This document shows positions 12,155 through 24,790 of a stretch of DNA of 64,000 nt, in pieces. Made by a program: the position numbers and the translations under genes. The first letter of the stretch is position 1. Each line of letters opens with the position of its first letter. This DNA is from Sipunculus nudus. Taxonomy: Eukaryota > Annelida > Sipuncula > Golfingiida > Sipunculidae. A model generated the notes under the pieces. It was not told where the DNA came from and did no database searches. It was given only the letters and a program-made list of their open reading frames with translations. The DNA lies in contig CM049313.1 in assembly GCA_026874595.1 (NCBI GenBank), positions 57,803,159 to 57,867,158 on the forward strand, given 5' to 3'.

Positions 12155-14432
12155 CAAGTGACCCATGGGTCATGACGCTCAGCTGACTGGAAAGAGATTC
12201 GCCAAAGGAAATTTTATCATCTAAATGGTAGTATAAACCCATTCAACTGAAGCATCAAACAGATTAACCAACAGGCCAAGTTTGTGACTGTATTTATATA
12301 TCTCAAAAATAGAGAAAAAATGCATAAACTTTAAAAAAAAATACAGGTGGTTCCACCTGTCTGCAGAAACTAATAAAAACACTTAATGGTCAATATCCAT
12401 GCAAAGAATCATGGTGATCTCTGGATTAGTTGTTCAGATACTTCAGCTTTTGTATCAAATTTTCCATTATTCTGAGGGATACTTTGGAGTCCTATAGCTT
12501 GAAGGATATGGGTAACAGAGACCTAATTTCAGGTTTCCATAGACACTTTTCATTGGCCTACTTGCACGACAAGAATGGAGATTCTAGGTCCTGTTGTTAC
12601 AATCTGTGCCACATTAACAGATGACAGCATCCTTAAAGGTCTCAAAAATAGAGAAAAAAATTTGTAAAAAACCCCGAACAAATACAGGTGGTGCCACCTG
12701 TCTGCACAAACTGATGAAACACTCCATAATTAATATCCATGCAAAGAATCATGGTGATCTCTGCATTAGTTGTTCAGATACTTCAGCTTTTGTATCAAAT
12801 TGTCAATTATTCTGCGGGATACTTTGGAGTCCTATAGCTTGAAGGATATGGGTAACAGAGACTTAATTTCAGGTTTCCATGAAGACTTTTCATGGGTCAC
12901 CCAGTGTGTCAAGAATGAAATTCTAGGTCCAGTTGTTATGATTTGTGCCCAATTAACAAATGTTCATATCTTTAAAGATCTCAAAAATAGAGAAAAAATT
13001 TGTAAACAAACCCGAACAAATACAGGTGGTGCCACCAGTCTGTAGAAACTGATGAAATACTCCATGATCAATATCCATACAAACAATTATGGTGATCTCT
13101 GCATTAGTAGTTCAGATACTTCAGCTTTTGTAACAATTTTTCAATTATTCTGAGCTGTACTTTGGAGTGCCATAGCTCAAAGGATATGGGTAACAGAGAC
13201 CTAATTTAAGGTTTCCATGGAGAATTTTCATGGGTCTCCCTGTGTATCAAGAATGAAGATTCTACATCCAGTCATTACGATTTGTACCCTGTTGACAGAT
13301 AACTACATCCTTAAAGGTCTCAAAAATAGAGAAAATTAATTGTAAATATTTGAAAAAATACAGGTGGCACCACCAGTCTAAAGGAACTGATGGAACAACT
13401 CTTGATCAACATGTATGCCAAAAATCATGACCATCAGTGTTGTAGTTATTGAGATGTTGCAATTTGTTTTTATCAAATTTTCCATTATTCAGGGGCGTAA
13501 TGGGGAGCCAAATAGCTCAAAGGATACGGGTAACAGAGACCTTATTGCTGGTTTCCATGCAGACTTTTCATTGGTCACTCACTGTGTGAGTAATGAAGAT
13601 TTTAGGTCCAGTCTTTACAATTTGTGCCCTGTTGACAGATGTTCACAGTTTTAAAGGTCTCAAATATAGAGAAAACAATTCGTAAAAAATTGAAAAATAC
13701 AGGTGGCGCCACCAGTCTGCAGAAACTGATGAAACATCTCATGATCAATATGTATGCAAAAAATACTGACCATCAGTGATGTAGTTAATGAGATATTGAA
13801 GTTTTTGTATGAAATTTTTGACTATGAGATATTGAAGTTTTTGTATGAAATTTTTGACTATTCTGGGGGTTACTTTGGGGCCCAATAGCTCTAAGGATAT
13901 GGGTAACAGAGACCAAATTTCTGGTTTCCATGGAGACTTATCATAGGTCTCTCAGTGTGTCAAGAATTAAGATTCTAGGTCCAGTCTTTACTATTTGTGC
14001 CCTGTTAACAGATGTTCACATTTTTAAAGGTCTCGAAAATAGAGAAAAAAAATTGTAAAAAATTGAAAAATACAGGTAGCCCCACCAGTCTGCAGGAACT
14101 GATGAAACTTCTCATGATCAATATGTATGCAAAAAATCATGACCATCAGTGATGTAGTTAATGAGATATTGAAGTTTTTGTATGAAATTTTTTATTATTC
14201 TGGGGGGTACTTTGGGGCCCCATAGCTCGAAGGATATGGGTAACAGAGACCCAATTTCTGGCGTCCAAGGAGATTTTTTATGGACCTCTCAGAATGTAAA
14301 GTTACAAGATTCTAGGTCCAGGGGTTACAATTTGTGCCAGGTTAACGGACAGACGGACGGACAGACGGACGGACGGACAGACGGACAAAGAGTGATCACT
14401 ATAGCTCAGATGACTTACAGTCAGCTGAGCTA
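12155..14432 (-). mobile_element. Complete AGCTCAG-family rolling-circle-type element
   Basis: The left terminus CAAGTGACCCATGGGTCATG with CGCTCAGCTGA and the right terminus TATAGCTCAGATGACTTACAG followed by TCAGCTGAGCTA are both intact. The right terminus folds into a 13-bp stem with one mismatch and a 3-nt loop. Just inside it lies a run of (ACGG/ACAG)n at 14345-14391. The central region is a tandem array (12300-14330). Length 2278 bp; no coding capacity. It is the cleanest single copy in the window and a good reference for the family. Confidence 0.7.
12300..14330. repeat. Tandem array, six units of about 338 bp
   Basis: CAGGTGG-type palindromes occur at 12344, 12685, 13023, 13361, 13700 and 14073 (spacing 341, 338, 338, 339, 373). 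The longer last spacing is explained by an internal duplication of about 34 bp at 13793-13860 (TTGAAGTTTTTGTATGAAAT occurs twice). Units share GGATATGGGTAACAGAGACC and ATAGAGAAAA. The palindrome is perfect (GGTGGCGCCACC) in the fifth unit and altered in the others. Confidence 0.8.
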
Positions 14433-15630
14433 AAAAAGGCCAGTGACTGAAGGTCTGATTTTGTGCATGTGTGTGTAACAGATCCCAACCAGAGAGCAGT
14501 CAAAACTAGTCCATACATCAATCTTCCTGTCCTTTGATATAACTCAGCTGGCTTGACATTATACGGTCCATGGGACCAAACGGTAAATTCTTTGTAGACC
14601 ATGTTGCAACATATTTGAACAATAGGTCTTAGGGCCTCAGGGGAAATGACACTGGTAGCACAGGTGGTGTATCAGGTCCCAGGCCTGAGTCACAGCAACA
14701 TGTAATGTTTCAGCCAGCGGGAACATGCATTACATTTTGGAGCCAAGCAAGTCAGGGCATCTGATTGATAGGTGTTGTGGCCCAGACGATGCACAGATTC
14801 CCACATGCTGTGTTTTTGTTGACACCTGTGATTGTGCCCGGTTCACTGTTTTTAACACTCATGTACAGGAATGCCAACGGTTTCAAGGCAATATTTTGGC
14901 TGACATTTACCAATTTTTTTTAAAGAGAAGATGCTATTTTTTCATGTTAATTTAACATGCTATTTAGGTGATTTCGCCGCTTTAATGACAAATGTCAAGT
15001 TTAGTAGTATCAAACTCAAAGGAACATGGAACCTTTAAGTCAAGAACCTGTCCACTATTAATTACAGCAAAATGATACCCAGGCTTGGACTAATTACTGT
15101 CAATAAATGGGGCCACATTATTAAGATAAGCAGTGGTTTAACTCAGCCACTATGATGTGACGTGTTATTGAATTCTCCATTCACTCCTTGAGCATTTTCT
15201 TCATTACAATTTTTTTGTAAAAAAACCTTGCTTTTTGTTAAAATTTCCCAGTCATAAAGCCATATTCAGTATGCTCATACTCCATATAACAGAGGCCTTT
15301 CACTTTTACAACTTGATGGATCATACATTACCTGGGCCACGAACAGCAAAATCAGGTCATTATAGAGAGATTATACATGAAACCATCCGTGGGAGTGTGG
15401 CAAGTATAAATTATTGTTAAGAGAGTTAATATTAAATATGTTGGGACTCCACTGACACTAAGATGGGCCAATTGTGCTAAACCTGTACACAGCGGTGTCT
15501 GAGGTTAAAGCAAGACAAATAAGGTTGTTTGTCAGGCAGTTACTTAATAAACATAACACAAATGATGCAGACAGTAACATCCATCACTTTTAGAGTGATA
15601 GAAAAGATGATTCTATCCACTTACAGCAAA
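14433..15630. other. No recognisable feature
   Basis: Non-repetitive, A+T-rich; short open frames (for example 14725-14955 and 15235-15420) have no splice signals or familiar motifs and were not called. Confidence 0.3.
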
Positions 15631-15634
15631 TTAT

Positions 15635-16260
15635 GGGCCATTTTGTCCCACCTGTAACATGTCCACAATTAACCCAAAAATTTTATGACCATGCAGACAT
15701 TCAATGAATAATCAGTTGCATATTTGCTGCTGAATCAATTTAAAACGTTGAAAGTTGAAAGGGTTGAAAGTTTACATGAAGAAGTAACTTGGATACAGAA
15801 ATCCATAACTTCGATTTTGGTATCTTTTATAATGTCTTGGTCAAAATAAAATATTTTTGTTTTTGTCCCACCTTTAACAGGTTGTGCTGCAATTAATATT
15901 GTTATGACTATTAACCTAGAATTGCAGATTGCTTTACACTGACCATAATAGAAGTGAGATTAATATTTCATATGTGTCTGGGGTACATATAACTCTAACA
16001 AATCAGAATCAAGTGTTTCATCGAAAAGGTTGACATTGTCAATCACAACTGTCCCACCAGTTGTATAGCAGTGTGGAATTTGAGACAAGATAAACCTTTA
16101 ACCTTTCTGCAGAAAAGCACAAACTTGAACTGTTTTGTCATGCCTAATTTGTATGCCTGTCCTCTGAATTTATTTTGCAGCAGATCAAAGATACATCTTT
16201 TTGTCCCACTGTAACATGTTCCACCCATATCATGTCCCACCCATAACAAGGCTAAGAATA
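15635..16260. repeat. Divergent repeat with TTGTCCCACC core
   Basis: TGTCCCACC followed by a variable TGTAACATG-like tail recurs at about 15646, 15868, 16051 and 16200-16250 (two more), and again near 18255 and 18450. Spacing is irregular (about 150-220) and the intervening DNA is poorly conserved. It is not one of the rolling-circle families; it may be an old satellite or a repeated binding site. Confidence 0.35.
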
Positions 16261-16728
16261 TAGCTTGCTTCATATCGAGTAAGATTTAATAAATTGTTTC
16301 ATGTTAACTTTGATGGTATTTTCTTCAACTTGTTTATAAAGGTAACACTTTCAATATTTGTTTTAATGTACTTTTTAGGCCTTCTTTGGTTATTAATAGG
16401 ACTTTCAGAAAGGCAATTTATCATATTATAACTTATTAATATTTAATGTCTTAAATTTTCTTTTTCTAACACAATCTGGATTTAATTTCCTTTATTATGT
16501 TTTCAAAATTTAAGATTATTTAAATCATTTAAAATATAACCAAATAATAAAGTGTAACTGCATATGATGACAGATTTTTTTTAGTAGATTAGTTGATAAA
16601 GATATATAACAGTGAAAGGTGCCACTTTATAAAGGCAGATATGGTCAATAATGATTACAAAAATGGTATGGATTCCAAAAAGCACTGGCAAAATAGAAAG
16701 GTTGGGAAAACATGAGTACATTTAAAAA

Positions 16729-17709
16729 CAAGGGACCCATGGGTCATGGCGCTCAGCTGAAGTTTGATATTTTTGCAAATGCAAAATATACAAAATATTC
16801 TATTGTAATGTTTTTCATTTATATTAGCATATGAGAAGCTAGGAGGAAAGGGGCCCTCCTACTTGATATAGTCAATTTCTAAATATATGATTGCAAAACT
16901 AATACTCTGACAAGACTGTCATGAAGAAAAACAGTAAAGTTTTGAGTTACTTTGATGCATATGAAAAAATTAATGATGGACAGGCCAGTGGACAGAATAG
17001 ACTAATAAATTTATTTCACTTTCAAAAATGCATTTACGGTAAGTTCATATATAAGCCTATTTTTTTAGCATATCCACTTTTTTCATTAATAAATTTTATC
17101 TGATTCATTTTTTTATTTACAATATTTATATTTAAAATTTGTAATAAAAAACTCTGAAAATATAAGTTAAATATCAGAATTCTAGGTTGCAATTATAATA
17201 TATCCAGAGTGTAATATCCTTGGCTAGATATAAACAACACTTGACATGGTGTATGAAAACTTGAATAAAGCCACTTTTTCAATCAATTCCTTTGAAATTT
17301 CTGATTTTAAAAGATTAATTCCTTATCTATATATGCTGTGAAAAAATTTGGGCCCATAACTTCAAAACAATGAGCAAAACTTACCTAATTTTTGGTATGT
17401 TTATAGAAAATGTACGGAAGAATATGAATACTAAATATTATCAAAAACAGATCAGGGTTTTGATATTAGGCAGCCTTGAAGTGTTACAATGGCTATTTTT
17501 ATGGAAAACTCCTTAATATCTAGAAGGAACAAAGTCCTAGTGACCCAATTTTTGGTATGGTAGGACATTTTTTTTTTAAACATCTAACAGAAAGCAAAAT
17601 TTTGGAATTGTAGGTCCAACGGTTTCAAAACATGCTCTGGTAAGGGCCAGACGGCCGACAGACAAAAGACCACAACTATAGCTCAGATGACTTATAGTCA
17701 GCTGAGTTA
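16729..17709 (-). mobile_element. Short complete AGCTCAG-family element (981 bp)
   Basis: The left end is CAAGGGACCCATGGGTCATGG plus CGCTCAGCTGA, and the right end is CTATAGCTCAGATGACTTAT plus AGTCAGCTGAGTTA. The right-arm sequence (ATTAGGCAGCCTTGAAGTGT, then GGTCCAACGGTTTCAAAACATG) is shared with the copies ending at 25264, 26375 and 35010. It lacks a tandem-repeat core, so it shows the bare arms of the family. Confidence 0.65.
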
Positions 17710-19433
17710 ACAAAAGAGAGACTGGACAAGCCAAATAGGCATCCTTTGCCTAGGTGCTGGTGATAATGTCAATTAGTGATCAGAGAAAAATAAGCACCAA
17801 TAAGTAAAGTAGCTAAATAAAACTATTGAATTCTGGCTTAAGTATCAAAGTTAAACAGATTAATGGGGGGGGGGGGGAATGGCTATGGAAAGATACACAG
17901 AAAAATCCAAAATTTAAAAAATTAAGGGAGATGTTGAGGGATTAATTTACTCTTTTGTCACTGATAAACTCTCATTGAATGTATTAAACTGAGTATAAAC
18001 TTAAAGTAAGCAAAATACTGTATATAGTTATAATATAAGAGTATTCAGGTTTTGATAAACCTGTGCCCGAAAACATTAATAAACAGTCACTTGGAAGAGA
18101 AGGCTTACTTATATTAAAAATCACTTGCACCTTTTAAATGAAATGGTGTGACTGTGCAGATTATTTTATAGCATTTTTACACCATAAATTCATTAAGAAA
18201 GAGGAATATCAAAACATACCTGTGGTAAAAGTAAACAGAATTACCAACCTTTGTCCCACTCATAATGGTCCACCATATACTTTCTATTGGCAAATTTGAA
18301 TAATTCCTCATATTATATTCAAAAAAGAAATATACTGTGCCTTGATTTTCAATGGTCCATGGCATATTTTGGGTATATGACATATTTTATGGTCTCATTA
18401 ATGTATAAATTTGATGTAAATATTAATAAAACTGTATTTCTATCATTGTCCCACACAAAACACTTTTTATATAAACATATTTAATAGTAAGACTAATTTT
18501 TGCGGTTTTTGTATTTTAAAAAGTTTCACGGGGTTCCTTTTTCACGCTCTTTCATTAGTCTAGTAGTATATTTTATTATCAAATATGAAACTATAGACTG
18601 TAATGACCAAATTATTTCATAAACCGCGGATTTCACTATTACCCAAGTCTACTATTTCTCCAACCAGATATAGCATGTGTGAACAGTCACTGATGGCTGA
18701 GCCGACATGTGGGGGAAGCATTGACCCCGCTGGTTGTAATTAGTTCAGGGCCAAGGCTTATTTAAAACAACTCATATTCCGCAATTTGGCCCCTTAATGA
18801 ACTGTGATCTTTCAAATATATTCAAAATTCACGTCATCACTAACCAATCAAACATCGTTTGGCGCCTTATGATTTCGGTAGTGACAGAATAAGTCCTTTA
18901 TATGGTTACAAGGTGGCGCTACCCCAGTGGTAACGTTCACTACTTTGATGGCAAATTTTATTCATTGACAATAACTAAATGCGGCACAATGTGAAAGAGT
19001 ACCTTCTACTCAATATCCATTTTAAGCGGCATTGGATGTCTTCTAGCTTGTGTACACATACACCATTTTTTTAAACATTACTGCCCGGCGAGCACTGACA
19101 CTTTCCAGACTCCAGTAACTGCCAGGCGCACCGCCCGGGTCAGCACATCCTTGCAAAGGGTCACGGTTTTTGCATCTAAGCCGACCAATATTATTTTAAA
19201 TGGGCCCTGTTATTCTCCCCAAATCACTTAAAGTATATGCACCAGGCTTGATGGACATCACTATGTAGCTGAACAATAATCTCAACTGTCGGCAACTTTT
19301 GGCAGCTTCTGAAATTAATGATCATGGCCAGGTATATATGCATTCAAAACTGCGTGGTTTCAATTTCGCTGTCAGAGAGCGACCGTGAATATAGCGATTT
19401 TGAAACCACTGCAAATAAGAAGACAACCACAGT
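17710..19433. other. Mostly unique DNA with a less A+T-rich block and one long hairpin
   Basis: A 15-base G run lies at about 17863. Between about 18650 and 19200 the sequence is richer in G+C and CpG (for example GGCGCACCGCCCGGGTCAGC near 19124), unlike the TE-rich surroundings, but no exon was found. At 19354-19370 and 19393-19409 two arms (GTGGTTTCAATTTCGCT and AGCGATTTTGAAACCAC) form a hairpin with 15 of 17 pairs and a 22-nt loop. Confidence 0.35.
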
Positions 19434-22400
19434 ATACATATGCAAAATTTCAGGGGGATATGTCAAATCAGTCCTAAGATATAAGCCTGAATGTCTGCAG
19501 CGTAAACATAAATGTAGGTGGCCCCACCTACATTTATGTCTGCAGCCTAAACATAAATGTAGGTGGCCCAACCTTCCACAAAATCCAGAAAGCTATCCAA
19601 GATGTATAAACATGCAAAATTTTAGGCAGATAAGTCACACCACTACTAAGATATGAGGGATTTTATCCCATGGCAGACAAACAGATGGAGGCTGTGCAAA
19701 ATTTTTTGCAGGTGGCACCATCAGTTTTGCATATGATAAAGAGCTATGTAAGATCTATACACATGCAAAATTGCAGAGGGATATGTCAAACCAGTCCTGA
19801 GATATAAACCTGAATGTCTGCAGCGTAAATATGAATATAAGTGGCGCCACCTACATTAATATCAGCAGCGTAAACATAAATGTAGGTGGCCTCACCTGCC
19901 ACAAAATCCAGAAGGCTATCCAAGATGTATAAACGTGCAAAATTTCAGGCAGAAAAGTCAAACAACTACTGAGATATGAGTGATTTTATCCAATGGCAGA
20001 CAAACAGATGGACGCTGTGAAAAAATGGTTGCAGGTGGCGCAACCAGTTTTGTGTATGATAAAGAGCTATGTGAGATCTATACACATGCAAAATTTAGGA
20101 GGATACAACAAATCAGTCCTGAGATAAAAGCCTGGATGTCTGCAGCATTAACATTAATGTAGGTGGCGCCACCTGCCACAAAATCCAGAAAGCTATTCAA
20201 GATGTATACACATGAAAAATTTCAGGTGGACAGATGCTGTGAACAAGAGACCCATGGGTCACATCGCTCAGCTGAATTTTGGAAAATATTAGTAACTGCA
20301 AAATATTTTTATTTCTTTTGTTTTTTCATGTATATTATCATTAGAAAAGCTATGAGGAAATGGCCTTGCTAAAATGAAACTCTGTAAATTATAGAATAAT
20401 TGACATGAGCTAAACCATTTAGTGATGCACCAAGGGAAAAAATAGGCCTACGTTAAGTGTTAAATAAGAGTAACATTTCATAAACATATAATGTGTGAAG
20501 GTAATTAAGTTTTCAAAAGTTAAATATATGGCCATATGAGTTAAAAATTAATCCCACAAAGTTTGACCAATATTCCTAATTTTAATACTAAGATAACAGT
20601 GTTATTCACACCTAGGCCCTGCCAACTTTAAGAGATATGAATAAAATGCTACAAAGTATTTATATCTTCTAAAATCTTGTCAGTAAGCAATTACATTAGA
20701 TCCTAATATTTTATCACATTTGAATATTAGCCGGGATTTTCTTTAAAACAAGGGACCCATGAGTCACGGCGATCAGCTGTTATATATGATAAAAAATATG
20801 ATTTGGGAAAGAGGCACATGCTTGTTTTGTGTGGTAATAAATATAAGCTTTATTATGAGTTGTTGGTTTTTAGCTTATGTATGATTTTGATAGTATCTTT
20901 GGAGACAGGGAAGAGGATTGATTTCATTTATTTTATTAACAAATGGAGTGCTACTGTCGCACAGATTTTGACTTGGCTATATAACTTATAAGCAGCACAT
21001 ATAATAAAAGAGTTTAACTATTTATTAAAATTTAATAACAAATATTGTGCCAATATAATTTTTATTTAAAAAAAATAATAAGAAAATCATATGGTTTTTT
21101 AAAATAAAATATAACTGAAATGATTATTAAAATAATATTATAGAATATATTCATGAATGCATTCATGAATACATTTTGAAAGTATCTGCACTGGTATTCA
21201 AATACTTTCATTTTGACCTGAATTCCCAGTCTTATGCAATAAAATTTTTTGATGCAGTACATATTCATATTCGTATTCAAATACATTTGCAAAGCATACG
21301 CACCATGTCTAGTATTTATTCAGTTTTAGCCAAACAATGATGATGAGAATCCAGAATATACAAAATTCACAAATTTAAATAATGATCATAAGTACCTGGT
21401 TTCATGGCTTTTATTTATATTAAAAAAAATAAATGTATTTTATTCACTTTGGACTACTTTCACAACAATCCACACACTAGACACAGTAGGAATCTAGATT
21501 AATATTATCAACTGCATCTTTGTCTATCATTAATTTCCTTCATATGATCCCTAATGATTAGTAATGAATAATATGATTTATTTTTTATCATTAAAATTGA
21601 ACTGAAAAATACCATAGGTGACTGCATGGTGTTATTTGGAATAACATTGACATTGACATTATATCCATCCATACAAGATTCTTACATGATCAGTAACTGC
21701 AAGTTAATTTTCTGTTACTCATCAACTAACAAATTCCTTTTCTATTAATTTTTCTTTAATTTGTTATTAAAAACCAATAAAAATTATTAATTTATTGTTT
21801 TTTGTTATGTTGTTTTTCAAAACAACTACTAGATGAGTTGGGTTGGACACCTTGATCAACTGTGGCTGGGCATTAGCTGCCTGGCTGCCCCAGTGTATGC
21901 CTCGCCTCAAGCATGCATAATTTGATGAAAGGTCAACAAGGTCAACATACAGGTGACTGAAGAGGGGCTGGATTAAGCCTGGGTCTGACATGGTCTCATA
22001 AAAACATTAATAAAAGCTACAATATTTGGCCAATTTCTTTCAGCTTTCTAAACTACAAAGATGAAATCCTTATGTGTGCATGTTATGAAAATTATTTCAA
22101 CAGTGCTCTCAGGAAACAAATGTGCCATGGTCAAAGTTGGGCAAAATTTAAGGTACTAATTTTATATTTATACTAATAACTTATAAAATTTGAAAAATTC
22201 AGAACTAATTTTTGGTATTTAATTGAATCTTGATTAAATAATGTTACATCCCTGACAAAAAATCTCTAGCTTTAGCAATCCTCTTGTTAAGGGAGTAAAT
22301 ATATTTCTTGATTTGTTAAAAAGTGCATTATGTTTGGGCCCATAACTTAAAACAATTACGCAATACTGACATCATTTCTAGCATGTGCATAGGGAATGTA

Positions 22401-22937
22401 TAAAAAAATATGTATATTATATATGATCAAAGTCAGATCAGTGGTTTTGATATTAGGCAGTCTTACAGTGTAACAATGGGTTTTTAATGGAAAAATGAAG
22501 TTTTTCATTAATATTTAGAAGGAATTAAGTCCTAGTGATCAAATTCTTGGCATGGTTGGGGATTTTGGAGACATCTAACTGTATGCTAAATTTAAGGAAC
22601 TTAGAGCTGAAGCTGGGGAGCTGAGCTCTAGCAAACTGCATAACACTAGCTTGATGTAAACTTGATGTGACATGGTGCTTGAAAATTTGAATAAAATCTA
22701 GTTTTTGATCAACTGGTTTTAAATTTTTGGTGTTAACAGACAAAATACTAACAAAAACATGCTGTAAAAATTAAATCCACAGTACTTACAGGAAAAAAAA
22801 CGTGCCATAGTCAAACTTTGGCAAAATTTAAGGTACCAATTTTATATTTTTGCCAATATTTAAAAAAATTCAACAGATTTTGATCTAATTTTTGGTATAC
22901 AATTAAATTTTGATCAATTTAAATTGTATTACTGAAA

Positions 22938-24790
22938 CTAGATGTGTCAGAACGACACGAATGCCCCCACCTTGGGCAAATTAGAAACATTTGTAAAATT
23001 TGGAAAATTTTTTAAGTTCAGGAGGTGTCGTATGGTCAAAAGTAGGTCAACAAGGGCAAAATGCAAACTCGATCTGTAACGGGTCATTATCAAGCAACAC
23101 ACCAAAAATCATGCCAGTATATGCAGGCATTGTGAAAAAAAAAGTCCATAAATGTGCATTTTCCATAAAAATTTCTGTCTTTCATGAAATTTTCTATGTT
23201 TAGGAGCCCTAAAACAATCAAAAGTAGGTCAACCGGGATGAAACGCAAACTCGATCTGTAACTGTCATTATCAGTACAAAAAAATCCAGTACATATGCAT
23301 TTGTTATGAAAATTTATATTTTTCATGAAACTTTCTATGTTCAGGAGCAGTCAAATGGTCAAAAGTAGGTCAACAAAACAAGAACTCGATCTGTAACTGG
23401 TCATTATCTGCCTACACACCAAAAATCAGGCCTGAATCTGCAGGCACTGCAAAAAAAAGTCCATACATGTGCACCTTTTTATGAAATTTTCTATGTTAGA
23501 GCACCGTCAAACGGTCAAAAATAGGTCAACTGGGACAAAACATGAACTTGATCTGTAACTGGTCATTATCTGCCCACACACCAAAAATCAGGTCAATATC
23601 TGCAGGTATTGTGAAGAAAAGTCTGTACAAGTGTATTTGTCATGAAAATATATATTTTACATGAAATTTTCTATGTTCAGGAGCCGTAAAACAGTCAAAA
23701 GTAGGTCAACCGGGCAAAAATGCGAACTCCATCTGTAACTGGTCAATATCTGCCAACACCAAAAATCAGGCCAATATCTGCAGGCATTGCCAAAAAAGGT
23801 CCGTACATGTGTATTTGTCATGAAATTTCATATTTTTCATGAAATTTTCTATGTTCAGGAGCCTTAAAACGGTCAAAAGTAGGTCAACCGGGACGAAACG
23901 CGAACTCAATCTGTAACTGTTCTATATCTGCCCACACACCAAAAATTAGGCCAATATCTGCAGGCATTGCAAAAAAAAGTCTGTACATGTGTATCTGTCA
24001 TGAATATTTCTATTTTTCATGAAATTTTCTAAGTTTAGGAGCCGTAAAACGGTCAAAAGTAGGTCAACCTGGATGAAACGTGAACTCGATCTGTAACTGG
24101 TCTATATCTGCCCACACACCAAAATCAGGCCAATATCTGGAGGCATTGCGAAAAAAAGTCCGTACATGTGTAACTGTCATGAATATTTCTATTTTTCATG
24201 AAAATTTCTAAGTTTAGGAGCCGTAAAACGGTCAAAAGTAGGTCAACCGGGACGAAATGCGAACTTTATCTGTAACTGGTCTATATCTGTCCACACACCA
24301 AAAATCAGGCCAACATCTGCAGGCACTGCAAAAAAAAAGTCCGTACATGTGTATTTGTCATGAAATTTCATATTTTTCATGAAAATTTCTAATTTTAGGA
24401 GCCGTAAAACGGTCAAAAGTAGGTCAACCGGGACATATGTGAACTCGATCTGTAACTGGTCTATATCTGCTCACACACCAAAAATCAGGCTAATATCTGC
24501 AGGCATTGCGAAAAAAAGTCTGTACATGTGAATCTGTCATGAATATTTCTATTTTTCATGAAATTTTCTAAATTTAGGAGCGGTAAAACGGTCAAAAGTA
24601 GGTCAACCGGGACGAAAGCGAACTCGATCTGTAACTGGTCTATATCTGCCCACACACCAAAAATCAGGCCAATATCTGCAGGCATTGCGAAAAAAAGTAC
24701 GTACAACTGTTTGATTTCGGAATGACGGAAGGACGGAATGAAGGACATGGGTAAAACTATATGCCCCGGCCACTTTGTGGGGGGGCATAA
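22938..24790 (-). mobile_element. Nest level 4: Helitron-like element with ATGCCCCC ends and a 180-bp array
   Basis: Read on the minus strand the 3' end is GGGGGCATTC, hairpin GTGTC-GTTCT-GACAC, AT, CTAG and host T. The 5' end (24790) is TTATGCCCCCCC with a GGCCACTTTGTGG-type inverted stretch. Insertion is demonstrated by the intact paralogue at about 25925-25945: host ATTACTG-AAA joins directly to AAAGTCCTT. Length 1853 bp. It carries about ten tandem units (23000-24700). Confidence 0.75.
23000..24700. repeat. Tandem array of about ten units, period about 180 bp
   Basis: GGTCAAAAGTAGGTCAAC recurs at about 23034, 23215, 23357, 23513, 23693, 23871, 24051, 24230, 24411 and 24591 (spacing 181, 142, 156, then 178-181). 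Units share CTCGATCTGTAACTGGTC and TCTGCAGGCATTG. Two early units are shortened by internal deletion; the later ones are the most regular. Confidence 0.85.

Noticed and set aside
22938-24790. 180-bp array as a CRISPR-like or centromeric satellite
   Set aside because: The array is bounded by Helitron-type ends and sits in a demonstrated insertion; units are contiguous, without unique spacers.
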